NCBI GenBank assembly: GCA_009929445.1
Contig: SAAL01000029.1
Location: forward strand, 1 to 38,306
DNA length: 38,306 nt
Origin: Bacteroidia bacterium
Lineage (GTDB): Bacteria; Bacteroidota; Bacteroidia; Bacteroidales; Paludibacteraceae
Reading direction: 5' to 3'
The notes under the pieces are model-generated. The model saw nothing but the letters and a program-made list of their open reading frames with translations. It did no database searches and was not told where the DNA came from. Shown piece by piece: positions 8,603 to 16,922 of the stretch (its first letter is position 1; each line of letters begins with the position of its first letter). The position numbers and the translations under genes are program-made.

Positions 8603-8655
8603 AAAAAATAATAAATCCCAAAAGTTATCGTAAATTTTTGGGATTTTAATTTTCA
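8603..8655. repeat. Left 53-bp direct repeat (target duplication) of the insertion sequence
   Basis: Identical base for base to 10292-10344 and directly abutting the left end of the element (CCTGTTTTC begins at 8656). The repeat is direct, and its content, a terminator, belongs to the neighbouring genes. It is therefore best read as a target-site duplication. The IS1634/IS1549 group is known for unusually long, variable duplications. Confidence 0.85.
8613..8650. terminator. Terminator of the PAP2 gene, left copy
   Basis: AAATCCCAAAA (8613-8623) pairs with TTTTGGGATTT (8636-8646) across a 12-base loop; T-rich sequence follows on both strands, so it can act in both directions. It probably served the convergent PAP2 and aconitase genes before the insertion duplicated it. 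Confidence 0.8.
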
Positions 8656-8692
8656 CCTGTTTTCCGCACTTTTTTTGCAACACCCGCTAACT

Positions 8693-8707
8693 ATTTGATA
8701 ATCAAAT
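8693..8707. promoter_or_regulatory. Palindrome ATTTGAT-A-ATCAAAT over the -33 box
   Basis: Perfect 7-bp arms with a one-base centre, overlapping the TTTG of the transposase promoter. The position would suit an operator for self-repression or a host factor site; no binding protein can be named. Confidence 0.4.
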
Positions 8708-8724
8708 ATAATATATTATTTTTG
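8694..8724 (+). promoter_or_regulatory. Transposase promoter, Bacteroidetes consensus
   Basis: TTTG (8694-8697), a 19-nt spacer and TATTTTTG (8717-8724) exactly fit the Bacteroidetes -33/-7 consensus TTTG and TAnnTTTG. The expected start of transcription is near 8730, about 15 nt before the ATG. Confidence 0.7.
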
Positions 8725-8744
8725 GGTGTTGCAAAAAAAATAAT

Positions 8745-10268
8745 ATGTATATTAGAAAACTTATAAATCGTTCAGGAAGCATTAGTATTCAGATAATTAG
8801 CAAGTCAAGAGGTCGCTACAAAGTAGTGAAAACTATTGGTTCTGCCACATCGTTGCAGGAAGTGGAACGGTTAAAACAGTTAGCACGGCAGCAGATAGAG
8901 GATATTGAACGTCAGCCATCCTTGTTTTTATCTGATCAAGATGAGCTGATTGAAAAAGCGTTTTCGCTCCTATCCAACAGCTGTATTCGAACGGTAGGCC
9001 CGGAATTAGTTTTTGGAAAGATTTACGATCATATAGGATTTGATGGTATTGCAGATGAGATGTTTCGCCATTTGGTTATATCCCGTTTGGCTTTTCCGCT
9101 GAGCAAGCTCAAAACCGTCGAGTATCTATATCGCTATCAAGGTGTTTCACTTGACATTGATGCCGTTTATCGTTTTTTGGACAAGTTGAACAGTAAGCTC
9201 AAAGCACAGGTAGAACAAATTGCTTATCATCATACACAGCGTATTTCAGGCGGCAGTATCGGTATTGTTTTCTACGATATGACTACGCTCTATTTTGAAG
9301 CATCGGACGAAGACGATTTACGTAAAACAGGTTTTAGTAAAGACGGGAAACACAGCAATCCACAAATATTTATCGGATTGCTTGTGGCAGCAGGCGGCTA
9401 TTTGATAGGTTACGACATTTACGAAGGAAACACCTATGAGGGACATACACTCATTCCTTTTATCGAAAAAACAGCGAAGAAGTTTGATTTACAGAAGCCC
9501 GTTGTAATAGCTGATAGCGGACTTCTGTCCGACCAAAACATTGAAGCATTAGAAGAAAAGCGCTACGAATATATTTTGGGAGCAAGAATAAAAAACGAAC
9601 CGAACGCAATCAAAAAAGCCATTACAGCACAAGCCTATACCAATGGACAGGCAATGGTTCTGGACAAACAGAAAGGCAGACGTCTCATTGTTCAATACTC
9701 GGACAAACGAGCTGCAAAAGACCGTTATAACCGCGAACGAGGACTTAAAAGATTAGAGAAGAAAGTCACTTCAGGCAGACTGACCAAAGCCAATATCAAC
9801 AACCGAGGTTATAACAAATACTTGAAAATGGAAGGCGAGGTAATAATAAGCATTGATACGGAAAAGTTTGAAAAGGACAGTTGCTGGGATGGATTAAAAG
9901 GTTATCTGACAAATACAAAATTAGACAATCAAGCCGTTTTCGACAATTACAAAGAGCTTTGGCAGATTGAAAAGGCGTTCAGAATGTCGAAAACGGACTT
10001 ACGTATCCGACCTGTTTATCATCGCAAGCAACATCGAATTGAAGCCCATATCTGCATTGCATTTACAGCATATTGCGTGTACAAGGAGCTTGAAAGAGTG
10101 CTTTATAACAATAAAAGTTCAATCTCGCTAAAACAAGCTGCCGAACTGACACATAATATGTATCAAATTGAATACACATTGCCGCAAAGCAAACACTCGA
10201 AATCAATGCTGTTGAAAATGGATGAGAAACAGCAAGAATTGATGGAAATAGTTAATGAGAATTTTTAG
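8745..10268 (+). CDS. IS1634-family DDE transposase
   Basis: A 507-residue transposase. The N-terminus (MYIRKLINRSGSISIQII) is typical of the IS1634 group of the IS4 superfamily. The catalytic triad is visible: D178 in FYDMTTLYF, D257 in VIADSGLLS, and E409 in LWQIEKAFRMSKTDL, the E-x6-K-type box near the C-terminus. A long insertion between the second Asp and the Glu (about 260-400) is normal for this superfamily. The frame is uninterrupted, so the enzyme is probably active. The stop codon overlaps the first base of the right inverted repeat. The start has an A-rich leader rather than a Shine-Dalgarno, as usual in this phylum. Confidence 0.95.
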   Translation: MYIRKLINRSGSISIQIISKSRGRYKVVKTIGSATSLQEVERLKQLARQQIEDIERQPSLFLSDQDELIEKAFSLLSNSCIRTVGPELVFGKIYDHIGFDGIADEMFRHLVISRLAFPLSKLKTVEYLYRYQGVSLDIDAVYRFLDKLNSKLKAQVEQIAYHHTQRISGGSIGIVFYDMTTLYFEASDEDDLRKTGFSKDGKHSNPQIFIGLLVAAGGYLIGYDIYEGNTYEGHTLIPFIEKTAKKFDLQKPVVIADSGLLSDQNIEALEEKRYEYILGARIKNEPNAIKKAITAQAYTNGQAMVLDKQKGRRLIVQYSDKRAAKDRYNRERGLKRLEKKVTSGRLTKANINNRGYNKYLKMEGEVIISIDTEKFEKDSCWDGLKGYLTNTKLDNQAVFDNYKELWQIEKAFRMSKTDLRIRPVYHRKQHRIEAHICIAFTAYCVYKELERVLYNNKSSISLKQAAELTHNMYQIEYTLPQSKHSKSMLLKMDEKQQELMEIVNENF

Positions 10269-10291
10269 GGTGTTGCAAAGCTGAAAACAGG
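10268..10291. repeat. Right terminal inverted repeat of the insertion sequence
   Basis: GGGTGTTGCAAA then GC then GAAAACAGG; the complement matches the left end at 8656-8685 apart from a six-base indel and one mismatch. The same GGGTGTTGCAAA word occurs a third time at 8724-8735, inside the left end. Confidence 0.85.
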
Positions 10292-10344
10292 AAAAAATAA
10301 TAAATCCCAAAAGTTATCGTAAATTTTTGGGATTTTAATTTTCA
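10292..10344. repeat. Right 53-bp direct repeat (target duplication) of the insertion sequence
   Basis: Identical to 8603-8655 and abutting the right end of the element (CAGG ends at 10291). The aconitase stop codon follows 18 nt later, on the opposite strand. Confidence 0.85.
10298..10339. terminator. Terminator of the aconitase gene, right copy
   Basis: Arms AAATCCCAAAA (10302-10312) and TTTTGGGATTT (10325-10335), the same hairpin as at 8613-8646. For the minus-strand aconitase it lies about 27 nt past the stop and is followed by T-rich sequence on that strand. The duplication thus left each neighbour with its own copy. Confidence 0.8.
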
Positions 10345-10362
10345 TAATGATTCAATTTGCTT

Positions 10363-12618
10363 TTATTTCTTCATCGAATTCAATGCGCTTCCTGCTTTGA
10401 ACCACCCGATTTGCTGTTCGTTATAAGTATGTGCTGCTTCAAAACTTTCAGTTGTACCGTCCGAATGATGAAGCACTACTTTCAGATTTTTACCCGGAGC
10501 AAATTCCGTCAAGCCGGTAATGCTTATTTTATCATCTTCGCGCACTTTAAGGTAGTCATTTTTATCTACAAAGGTAAGTGCCAGCATTCCCTGTTTCTTC
10601 AGATTCGTTTCGTGAATGCGGGCAAAAGATTTAACCAGAATGGCTTTCACGTTGAGATGGCGAGGCTCCATAGCAGCATGCTCGCGGCTGCTTCCTTCTC
10701 CGTAGTTTTCCTCGGCCACTACCACCGATCCAATGCCTTCTGCTTTGTAAGTGCGAGCCAGAGCAGGTACAGCCATGTATTGTCCGGATGCCGGGTGAAG
10801 TGCCGAATTTGTCTTTTCGTTGAAAGTATTCACTGCACCGATGAGCATATTGTCCGAGATATTATCCAGGTGACCTCGGAATCGAAGCCATGGTCCTGCC
10901 ATGGAAATGTGGTCGGTGGTACATTTCCCCTGCACTTTGATGAGCAATGGAAGTGTTTCATAATCTTTCCCGTTCCAGGCTCCGAAAGGCTCCAGTTTTT
11001 GTAAACGACCGGAAGCAGGATCGATATTCACTTCAATACCACTGCCATCTTCCAACGGTGCCTGATAGCCGGCATCTTCTACGGCATATCCTTTCGGCGG
11101 CATTTCATAACCCTGAGGTTCGGCCAGTTTCACCTGTTTGCCCAGGTTGTTGGTAAGGGTATCTGTGAGTGGGTTAAAAGTCAGATCGCCGGCAATGGTC
11201 AGAGCAGCTACCACTTCGGGCGAAGCAACAAATGCATGGGTGTTCGGATTACCGTCATTTCGTTTGGCAAAGTTTCGGTTGAACGAAGTGATAATGGAAT
11301 TCGGACGGTCTTTCACATCGTCGTCGCGTTTCCACTGGCCGATACAGGGTCCGCAGGCGTTTGCCATGATTACGGCGCCGGCATCTTCAAATTCCGTAAG
11401 AATTCCGTCGCGTTCGGCCGTATAGCGCACCTGCTCCGAACCGGGATTGATAATAAACTGCGCTTTCACTTCCAGTCCGTCCTTGCGGGCATTTTTTACT
11501 ATGTGAGCAGCGCGTGTCAGGTCTTCGTACGATGAGTTGGTGCAGGAACCTATCAAACCTACCTCCATTTGCTGCGGATAACCTTTTTCTTTCACTACTT
11601 TGGCAAAATCAGTGAGAGTATAAGCAGCGTCGGGAGTGAACGGACCGTTGATGTGTGGTTCCAGTTCCGTGAGATTGATTTCAATTACCCGGTCGTAATA
11701 TTTTTCCGGATTTGCTCCGGTTTCAGGGTCGGGCTGCAGGTATTCGATGATTTTTCGGGCTTGCTCTGCCACTTCTTTTCTTCCGGTGCCTTCCAGGTAT
11801 GCGGCCGATTTTTCATCAAACGGGAAAATGGAGGTGGTAGCGCCCACTTCAGCACCCATGTTGCATATTGTACCTTTTCCGGTAGCCGACAGCGTTGCTG
11901 TACCCTCGCCAAAATACTCAATGATAGCATTCGTACCGCCCTTTACGGTAAGGATACCCGCAAGTTTCAGTATCACATCTTTTGGTGATGCCCATCCCGA
12001 GAGTTTTCCGGTGAGTTTCACTCCGATGATTTTAGGCATTTTGAGCTCCCAGGGCAGTGCGGCCATCACGTCAACGGCATCAGCGCCTCCCACGCCGATG
12101 GCAACCATTCCGAGCCCGCCTGCGTTGGGGGTATGAGAATCGGTTCCAACCATCATTCCACCCGGGAATGCATAATTTTCGAGTACTACCTGATGGATGA
12201 TTCCGGCTCCGGGTTTCCAAAATCCGATGCCGAATTTATTGGATACATCTTTCAGAAAATCGTACACTTCCCGATTGCTTATGTTGGCTGTATTCAGATC
12301 GGTTTCGGCGTTTTTATAGGCTTGTATCAGGTGGTCGCAATGTACAGTCGAAGGTACTGCCACGTTTTTTCGTCCGGAGTTCATCAGTTGCAGCAACGCC
12401 ATCTGTGCCGTGGCATCCTGCATGGCTACGCGGTCCGGTGCAAAATCCACGTAGTCTTCAGCGCGTTTGTAGTCATTCACCGGAACACCCGGAGAGAGGT
12501 GTGAGAATAAAATCTTTTCGGTCAGGGTCAGCGGACGACCTAATTTTTCTTTAGCATCATTAATTTTACCGGGAAGTTCCGAGTAAACTTTGCGAATCAT
12601 GTCAATGTCGAAAACCAT
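10363..12618 (-). CDS. acn: Aconitate hydratase, mitochondrial type
   Basis: A 751-residue aconitase, converting citrate to isocitrate in the TCA cycle. The [4Fe-4S] ligands are present: Cys in [14 protein letters not shown] and two Cys in [11 protein letters not shown]. The substrate-binding [12 protein letters not shown] loop is in the C-terminal swivel domain. Length and sequence fit the mitochondrial-type aconitase used by Bacteroidetes rather than the ~890-residue AcnA or AcnB forms. I chose the start [15 protein letters not shown] at 12618; the frame opens 16 residues earlier (12666), but that extension is Lys/Asn-rich and atypical. It is a single-gene unit with a terminator at 10298-10339. 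Confidence 0.97.
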   Translation of the reverse strand: MVFDIDMIRKVYSELPGKINDAKEKLGRPLTLTEKILFSHLSPGVPVNDYKRAEDYVDFAPDRVAMQDATAQMALLQLMNSGRKNVAVPSTVHCDHLIQAYKNAETDLNTANISNREVYDFLKDVSNKFGIGFWKPGAGIIHQVVLENYAFPGGMMVGTDSHTPNAGGLGMVAIGVGGADAVDVMAALPWELKMPKIIGVKLTGKLSGWASPKDVILKLAGILTVKGGTNAIIEYFGEGTATLSATGKGTICNMGAEVGATTSIFPFDEKSAAYLEGTGRKEVAEQARKIIEYLQPDPETGANPEKYYDRVIEINLTELEPHINGPFTPDAAYTLTDFAKVVKEKGYPQQMEVGLIGSCTNSSYEDLTRAAHIVKNARKDGLEVKAQFIINPGSEQVRYTAERDGILTEFEDAGAVIMANACGPCIGQWKRDDDVKDRPNSIITSFNRNFAKRNDGNPNTHAFVASPEVVAALTIAGDLTFNPLTDTLTNNLGKQVKLAEPQGYEMPPKGYAVEDAGYQAPLEDGSGIEVNIDPASGRLQKLEPFGAWNGKDYETLPLLIKVQGKCTTDHISMAGPWLRFRGHLDNISDNMLIGAVNTFNEKTNSALHPASGQYMAVPALARTYKAEGIGSVVVAEENYGEGSSREHAAMEPRHLNVKAILVKSFARIHETNLKKQGMLALTFVDKNDYLKVREDDKISITGLTEFAPGKNLKVVLHHSDGTTESFEAAHTYNEQQIGWFKAGSALNSMKK

Positions 12619-12892
12619 AGTATCTGTATTTTTTATAGATTTGTTTATTTCTAAAAAATGTAACAATGATTTGTTAAATATGTTCAGTACACAACAAACA
12701 AAAAGACGTTAGCATTACTCTAACTCCTTGTGATAAAAGAAAAATCCGTTTGTTTATTTTTTACGTTTATTTGAAACACAAACAAGCTTAAAATCTACAG
12801 AAGGAGAATATTGAATATCAGTGCGACGATAATAGTCCGGATGTATTTTGCATGTATTAAAATTTCGCTTTTTTTTTATCTGCTGTCACAAA

Positions 12893-12923
12893 AAAAACCT
12901 CCCGTTTTTATAGAGAGGTTTTT
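12893..12923 (-). terminator. Terminator of the PEGA lipoprotein gene
   Basis: On the minus strand AAAAACCTC pairs with GAGGTTTTT (plus positions 12915-12923 and 12893-12901) and runs straight into T's. It starts 13 nt after the gene stop. Confidence 0.85.
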
Positions 12924-12935
12924 CCTGAAGCAATG

Positions 12936-13466
12936 TTATATATCTTCCAGAATTTTTTGTTTCTGCTTTTCGTAATCTTCTTTAGTTATCAATTGTTCTT
13001 CGTACAGTTTTTTCAATTCTTCCAGCCTTTCAGCTTTTGATTTTACAATTCCTTGTTGCTGAGGTGATTGTGGGCTGATATGTGAAGGTGTCTGATGCGT
13101 TTTTGGTTCAAAATAGAGTGGAGTGAGCTCATAGGTGTGAGCCGGCTTGTATTTCATGGTCCACAGGAAAGGAATCAGTGTAAATACTCCGGCCACAATG
13201 GCTCCGGCATCTGCTTCTTCGTTGCGTTGGAGAGTGGTTCGGAATGATTTGTACCCTTCCATTTCGATACGGACATCGGTTGAAGAGCCAACAATTTTTG
13301 TGTCTCGATGCAGGTATGGAGTTTTGCCCACACTTTCGCCATTCAGGTAGAGCGATGCTCCGTTGGGAATGGTTTCAATCATGGTAGAACTTACACAACT
13401 AGTTAATAACACTGAAAAAGCCGTAATTGCTGCCAGTGATTTGGAAAAGGCTGAAAAATTTTTCAT
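12936..13466 (-). CDS. PEGA-domain lipoprotein with C-terminal SHOCT motif
   Basis: A 176-residue lipoprotein. The signal peptide ends in the lipobox LLTSC with Cys24. A PEGA domain follows (about 28-75: IPNGASLYLNGESVGKTPYLH), then a hydrophobic segment (about 90-104), a Pro/Gln-rich linker (about 125-145) and a C-terminal SHOCT-like helix pair (RLEELKKLYEEQLITKEDY). PEGA domains are common in surface or envelope proteins; SHOCT motifs are short oligomerisation helices. No substrate or partner can be named. It is monocistronic, with its own -7 box and terminator. Confidence 0.88.
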   Translation of the reverse strand: MKNFSAFSKSLAAITAFSVLLTSCVSSTMIETIPNGASLYLNGESVGKTPYLHRDTKIVGSSTDVRIEMEGYKSFRTTLQRNEEADAGAIVAGVFTLIPFLWTMKYKPAHTYELTPLYFEPKTHQTPSHISPQSPQQQGIVKSKAERLEELKKLYEEQLITKEDYEKQKQKILEDI

Positions 13467-13494
13467 TGGAAATCGGTATTATAAATTTTAGATA

Positions 13495-13502
13495 CAAATG
13501 TA
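13495..13502 (-). promoter_or_regulatory. -7 box of the PEGA lipoprotein gene
   Basis: On the minus strand TACATTTG fits TAnnTTTG. It lies 28 nt before the start codon. No TTTG is found at the expected -33 spacing, so this is a half-supported promoter. Confidence 0.45.
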
Positions 13503-13556
13503 CAGCTTTTATGACAAAGAGACGCTGTAAGTGTTTAATTTTTCCTGATTTTTCAA

Positions 13557-14351
13557 TTATTTTAAAATCACACCGGTCATGGATATCGAACCCAGGGTGA
13601 GCTCGTCGTTGAAGAAACTCAACTGATCGTCTTTATGCTGCATAGCCAGAACGTAGAGAAGCGGAAGGTAGTGCTCGGCAGTAGGGATGGCCATGCGGTA
13701 TATTCCTCCGCGTTGTGTGATGTTGATCAGCTCATCGTGATTCCTCTCTGCAATCCACTGCCTGACGTTGCTGTCTACTTCTTCAGCCCAGTCGTATCCA
13801 CTGTTTGGATTGTGCCAGTCCACTGCCCGCAGGTTGTGTACAATATTTCCGCTGCCAATGATCAGTACTCCTTCGCTGCGCAAATAACTCAGCTTTTTGG
13901 CCAGCTCGTAGTGCTCTGCGAATGACAGGTTTCTATTCAGGCTAAGCTGTAACATCGGTATATCGGCGTTGGGATAGATGTGTCTGACGACCGACCAGCT
14001 GCCGTGGTCGAAACCCCAGTTCTCCTTATCAAGGCCAATCTGCAGTTCGGGATACTTCAGGGCTATTTGCTCTGCATAGCCGGGATTACCGGGCGCCGGA
14101 TATTCAACCCTAAACAATTCCTGCGGGAAACCATAGAAGTCATGAATGGTTTTAGGGTGCGGCATGGAGGTGAGAAATGTACCTTTTGTTTCCCAGTGTG
14201 CAGATATACAGAATATTAATTTTGGGCGCGGAATCGTTTCACCGAGTTTCTTCCAGTTTTCTGTAAATTGGTTACTTTCGATGGCATTCATCGGGCTGCC
14301 ATGTCCAGCAAAGACAGCAGGCATAACGGGAGTGTTTTTTGTTTGGCTCAT
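13557..14351 (-). CDS. ygiD: Extradiol dioxygenase of the LigB/DODA family (YgiD-like)
   Basis: A 264-residue protein of the 4,5-DOPA extradiol dioxygenase family. Metal-binding histidines expected for the family are visible: H17 in FAGHGSP, H52 in ISAHWE, and a late His in PTAEHYLPLLY; the conserved DHGSW (H116) and GSGNIVHNL motifs are also present. Family members bind zinc or iron and open catechol rings, but the physiological substrate in Bacteroidetes is not known. The gene starts 20 nt past the ferritin terminator, so it probably has its own promoter. Confidence 0.92.
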   Translation of the reverse strand: MSQTKNTPVMPAVFAGHGSPMNAIESNQFTENWKKLGETIPRPKLIFCISAHWETKGTFLTSMPHPKTIHDFYGFPQELFRVEYPAPGNPGYAEQIALKYPELQIGLDKENWGFDHGSWSVVRHIYPNADIPMLQLSLNRNLSFAEHYELAKKLSYLRSEGVLIIGSGNIVHNLRAVDWHNPNSGYDWAEEVDSNVRQWIAERNHDELINITQRGGIYRMAIPTAEHYLPLLYVLAMQHKDDQLSFFNDELTLGSISMTGVILK

Positions 14352-14365
14352 AAATTTTTTTTCTG

Positions 14366-14397
14366 TAAAAAAAGCCCTGATCAGTTGACCAGGACTT
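14366..14397 (-). terminator. Terminator of the ferritin gene
   Basis: On the minus strand AAGTCCTG (plus 14390-14397) pairs with CAGGGCTT (plus 14372-14379, one G-U pair), followed by seven T's. It lies 32 nt after the ferritin stop. Confidence 0.85.
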
Positions 14398-14429
14398 GAT
14401 GTGATTTTGTTCTTTTTTATAAAGTTCGA

Positions 14430-14942
14430 TTACAGCACCAGTGATGGGGCTGTGAAAGTGCGGCTGGCTAATTCGTTGTCCAGCAGATACAAACCTTTGG
14501 CATCGGTGCCAAATAAATCGAATCGTTTGCACAATTCTTCCGTATTTTGTTCTTCTTCGCCCTGTTCTTTTACAAACCAGTCGAGGAATTGCATGGTGCG
14601 GAAGTCCTTGAGGGCATAAGCTTCGGCATAGATGTCGTTGATGGAGCTTGTAATGTAATATTCATGCTGCAGAGCGGCATCAAGTGGTTCCTTGAAGTTT
14701 TTGAAATCGAATTTTGGTGCATCGATCGCTTCCAGTGTGATTTTTTCACCATTATTTCTCAGATACTGAATGAAAAGCAAACCGTGAGCTTTTTCTTCTT
14801 CAGTTTGTACATCGAACCAGTTTCCAAAACCGTTCAGATTGTTGTCATAGTAATAATTTGCCATGTCGAGATACAGGTATGACGAATGTAACTCTTTGTT
14901 TACCTGTTCGTTGAGCATTTTTGCAATTTTTGGATTAAGCAT
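14430..14942 (-). CDS. ftnA: Non-haem ferritin
   Basis: A 170-residue bacterial ferritin that stores iron as a 24-mer shell. All ferroxidase residues match E. coli FtnA numbering: E17, E50, H53, E94 and Q127, with the third-site acids E49, E126 and E130. The call as ferritin rather than Dps or bacterioferritin rests on this pattern and the absence of a haem-binding Met at the two-fold position. Start ATG at 14942 is preceded by a strong Shine-Dalgarno (AAAGGAG), unlike most genes here. Iron and redox control is likely but no operator was recognised. Confidence 0.97.
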   Translation of the reverse strand: MLNPKIAKMLNEQVNKELHSSYLYLDMANYYYDNNLNGFGNWFDVQTEEEKAHGLLFIQYLRNNGEKITLEAIDAPKFDFKNFKEPLDAALQHEYYITSSINDIYAEAYALKDFRTMQFLDWFVKEQGEEEQNTEELCKRFDLFGTDAKGLYLLDNELASRTFTAPSLVL

Positions 14943-14951
14943 AGTTTTGTT

Positions 14952-14958
14952 CTCCTTT
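14952..14958 (-). promoter_or_regulatory. Strong Shine-Dalgarno of ferritin
   Basis: On the minus strand AAAGGAG lies nine bases before the ATG. Most genes in this window have only A-rich leaders, so this one may be translated unusually well. Confidence 0.6.
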
Positions 14959-15054
14959 TATTTATTATTTGTTTTTTAATTTATTTCTTAAAATGAAAAT
15001 TATTGCCCTTAAAACAACCGTAAGGACTCATTTGTTCAATATTTTTCGAAAATT

Positions 15055-16137
15055 TTATTTTGAAAATGCATCCATAATTTCGGTTGGTCTGCCGTCGTTA
15101 CCCCACGCGCTCAGTGCGTAACGGCTCCAGCTGCGTGCTCCCTGCGGCTCCCAGTAAAATACTCCAAGTCCTTTGTTATCGGGTATTTCACGCACTTTCT
15201 GGATGGTGGCAGCCACCAGATCATGTGTGTTCCGGATTTTTGTTGCGTTTTGCTCTGCCGTGAGCCGGCTGTCCTGCCCGTCTTCGCCACCTACTTCTAC
15301 CACCATCACTTCTTTTCCGTAGCGGCTCACCATGTCATTCAGATTTCTGCCGAGCGAATCGATGGATAGTGTGTAATCCGGGCTTCCTTCGAGCCAGTAG
15401 GGGTAGTACGACATGCCGATGATGTCGTACCGGGCTTTGTGTTTTTCAGCGTTGTCAAACCACCACCGGAATCGTTTGTTATTGTTTCCCTGATCCACAT
15501 GTAGTATCACTTTCGAATTGGGGCTTACGGCTTTTACGGCATCGTAACCCTGATTGAGCAGCTCAACCAACTGCGAAAAGTTGGTGTCAGCATTGCCTTC
15601 GGGCAACAGAAGTCCCGGAGTAATCTCATTTCCAACCTGTACCCATTCCGGCTGTATTCCTGCATTTTTTAGGGCAGTCATCACATCGAAAGTGTAATCG
15701 TAGAGTGCTTTTTTTAGTTCAATAAAACTGAGATTTACCCAGGCTTTGGGTTTCACCTGTTTTGCCGGATCTGCCCAACTGTCGCTGTAATGGAAATTAA
15801 TCATCACCTGCATGCCTTCTTTTTTTGCCCTCACGGCCATCGCCACGGTTTCGTCGCGGCTGCAATGTCCGCTTTGAGGATTGTCCGAAGGGTCAACCCA
15901 CGTGCGGAGGCGTACGGCATTGATTCCGTAGCTTTTCAGGATTTTCAGGCAATCTTCTTCGTTTCCGACCTTGTTATAAAATTTGTATCCTGTGGCTTCC
16001 ATTTGCGGCAGCCAGCCGATATCTGCTCCTTTTATAAATACCGGAGTGACCGGTTCTTCTTTTGCAGAATTGGGTGCTTTTTTGCAGGAAATTCCCATCA
16101 GCATCATTCCTGCTAACAGTAATAAGTTGATTTTCAT
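15055..16137 (-). CDS. GH53 endo-beta-1,4-galactanase lipoprotein
   Basis: A 360-residue glycoside hydrolase family 53 enzyme, which cleaves the beta-1,4-galactan side chains of pectin. Signal peptide with lipobox LMGISC (Cys18), so it is membrane-anchored. Domain features in order: FIKGADIGWLPQMEATG (about 34-50), YGINAVRLRTWVDP (70-83), INFHYSDSWADP (113-124), acid/base E171 in WVQVGNEITPG, and nucleophile E281 in VMVVEVGGE. No SusC/SusD pair, regulator or other glycosidase is adjacent, so this is not a typical polysaccharide utilisation locus. It starts 28 nt after the comB-like gene and may share its transcript. Confidence 0.95.
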   Translation of the reverse strand: MKINLLLLAGMMLMGISCKKAPNSAKEEPVTPVFIKGADIGWLPQMEATGYKFYNKVGNEEDCLKILKSYGINAVRLRTWVDPSDNPQSGHCSRDETVAMAVRAKKEGMQVMINFHYSDSWADPAKQVKPKAWVNLSFIELKKALYDYTFDVMTALKNAGIQPEWVQVGNEITPGLLLPEGNADTNFSQLVELLNQGYDAVKAVSPNSKVILHVDQGNNNKRFRWWFDNAEKHKARYDIIGMSYYPYWLEGSPDYTLSIDSLGRNLNDMVSRYGKEVMVVEVGGEDGQDSRLTAEQNATKIRNTHDLVAATIQKVREIPDNKGLGVFYWEPQGARSWSRYALSAWGNDGRPTEIMDAFSK

Positions 16138-16165
16138 TCTGGTGTTTTTTTTTAGAAAAATGATT

Positions 16166-16879
16166 TTATTCTATTACAAATTTTCTTTCGGATTTGTCGT
16201 AAAAGGGTAAAACAGGTGCTGTATCAGCTGTCAGGCAATATTCAACCGAGTTTTCCAGTCCGTTCATTTTCAGCCTGTCGTAGTGTTCGGTATTGCAAAT
16301 ATACGATTTTATGTCCGTTTTTGCAATTTTCCAAAGTTCGAGAGCGGCAAGTGTTGCATCAGATTTACTATCGGAAGATTTATTCTGGAGTAATTTTTCT
16401 GCAAGTGCTCCGGCAAAAAGGGTGTCTTCCAGGCAAAACCGGTTATTCCATCCGGAGCAAAGTATCAGTAAGTTCTTAACTTTTGATGAACAATATTCTG
16501 ACAGTACCGAAATGTTCGAAAAAGCACCAATCAGTATTTCATCCGCACCGAGAGCCATTTCTACAGCTCTTGTACCATTGGTGGTTGTAAAAACGATATC
16601 TTTTCCGCTGACTTTTTCGGGCGTGAAATCAAAGGGAGAATTTCCGAAGTCAGCAAAATCACATTTCTTTACGTTTCTCTCGGCTGCAACCGGATAACCC
16701 TTTTCTTTCAACTGCATGGCTTCTTCAATGGATGAAACGGTCTTCATGCCTTTTGCTCCGTTGTGGAACGCAGTGCATATACTGGTGGTAGCCCTGAAAA
16801 TATCTGTTATGACTATTATCTGGTCATCGAGGGCATAAAACGGAAAAAGTTTGGGTGAAAAGCAAACATCAATTTTCAT
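16166..16879 (-). CDS. comB: ComB-like 2-phosphosulfolactate phosphatase family protein
   Basis: A 237-residue protein of the ComB family, whose founding member removes phosphate from 2-phosphosulfolactate in coenzyme M synthesis. Family motifs: ITDIFRATTSICTAF (about 24-38), TTTNGTRAVEMA (about 98-109) and LCSGWNNRFCLEDTLFAGAL (about 140-159). Bacteroidetes are not known to make coenzyme M, and no other sulfolactate gene is nearby, so the substrate here may differ (for example a sulfonate precursor). The family call is firm; the reaction is inferred by homology only. Confidence 0.85.
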   Translation of the reverse strand: MKIDVCFSPKLFPFYALDDQIIVITDIFRATTSICTAFHNGAKGMKTVSSIEEAMQLKEKGYPVAAERNVKKCDFADFGNSPFDFTPEKVSGKDIVFTTTNGTRAVEMALGADEILIGAFSNISVLSEYCSSKVKNLLILCSGWNNRFCLEDTLFAGALAEKLLQNKSSDSKSDATLAALELWKIAKTDIKSYICNTEHYDRLKMNGLENSVEYCLTADTAPVLPFYDKSERKFVIE

Positions 16880-16922
16880 GAAAAAGCATTTTTAAAAATC
16901 AACAATAACAACCAGGAACAAA

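Larger units (their letters stand above)
8670..8739 (+). promoter_or_regulatory. Stem-loop upstream of the transposase start (read-through block)
   Basis: A run of seven T plus GCAACACCC (8670-8685) is perfectly complementary to GGGTGTTGC plus seven A (8724-8739): a 16-bp stem with a 38-base loop, ending five bases before the ATG at 8745. The likely native promoter lies in the loop, so native transcripts would carry only the right arm. Transcripts entering from outside would carry both arms and fold over the ribosome-loading region. Confidence 0.65.
8656..10291 (+). mobile_element. IS1634-type insertion sequence, 1636 bp, apparently intact
   Basis: One full-length DDE transposase lies between imperfect terminal inverted repeats. 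The left end 8656-8685 and the complement of the right end 10268-10291 share CCTGTTTTC, then GC, then TTTGCAACACCC; the left end has six extra bases (acTTTT) in the middle. The ends abut 53-bp direct repeats. The element separates the convergent PAP2 and aconitase genes without breaking either. Identical duplications and an intact frame suggest a recent insertion, but age cannot be measured here. Confidence 0.9.

Noticed and set aside
10357-12504. Several 95-215-codon plus-strand frames
   Set aside because: All are antisense to aconitase, whose motifs are complete.
16166-16879. Coenzyme M biosynthesis
   Set aside because: Only a ComB-family protein is present; no ComA, ComC, ComD or ComE counterpart was seen in the window.
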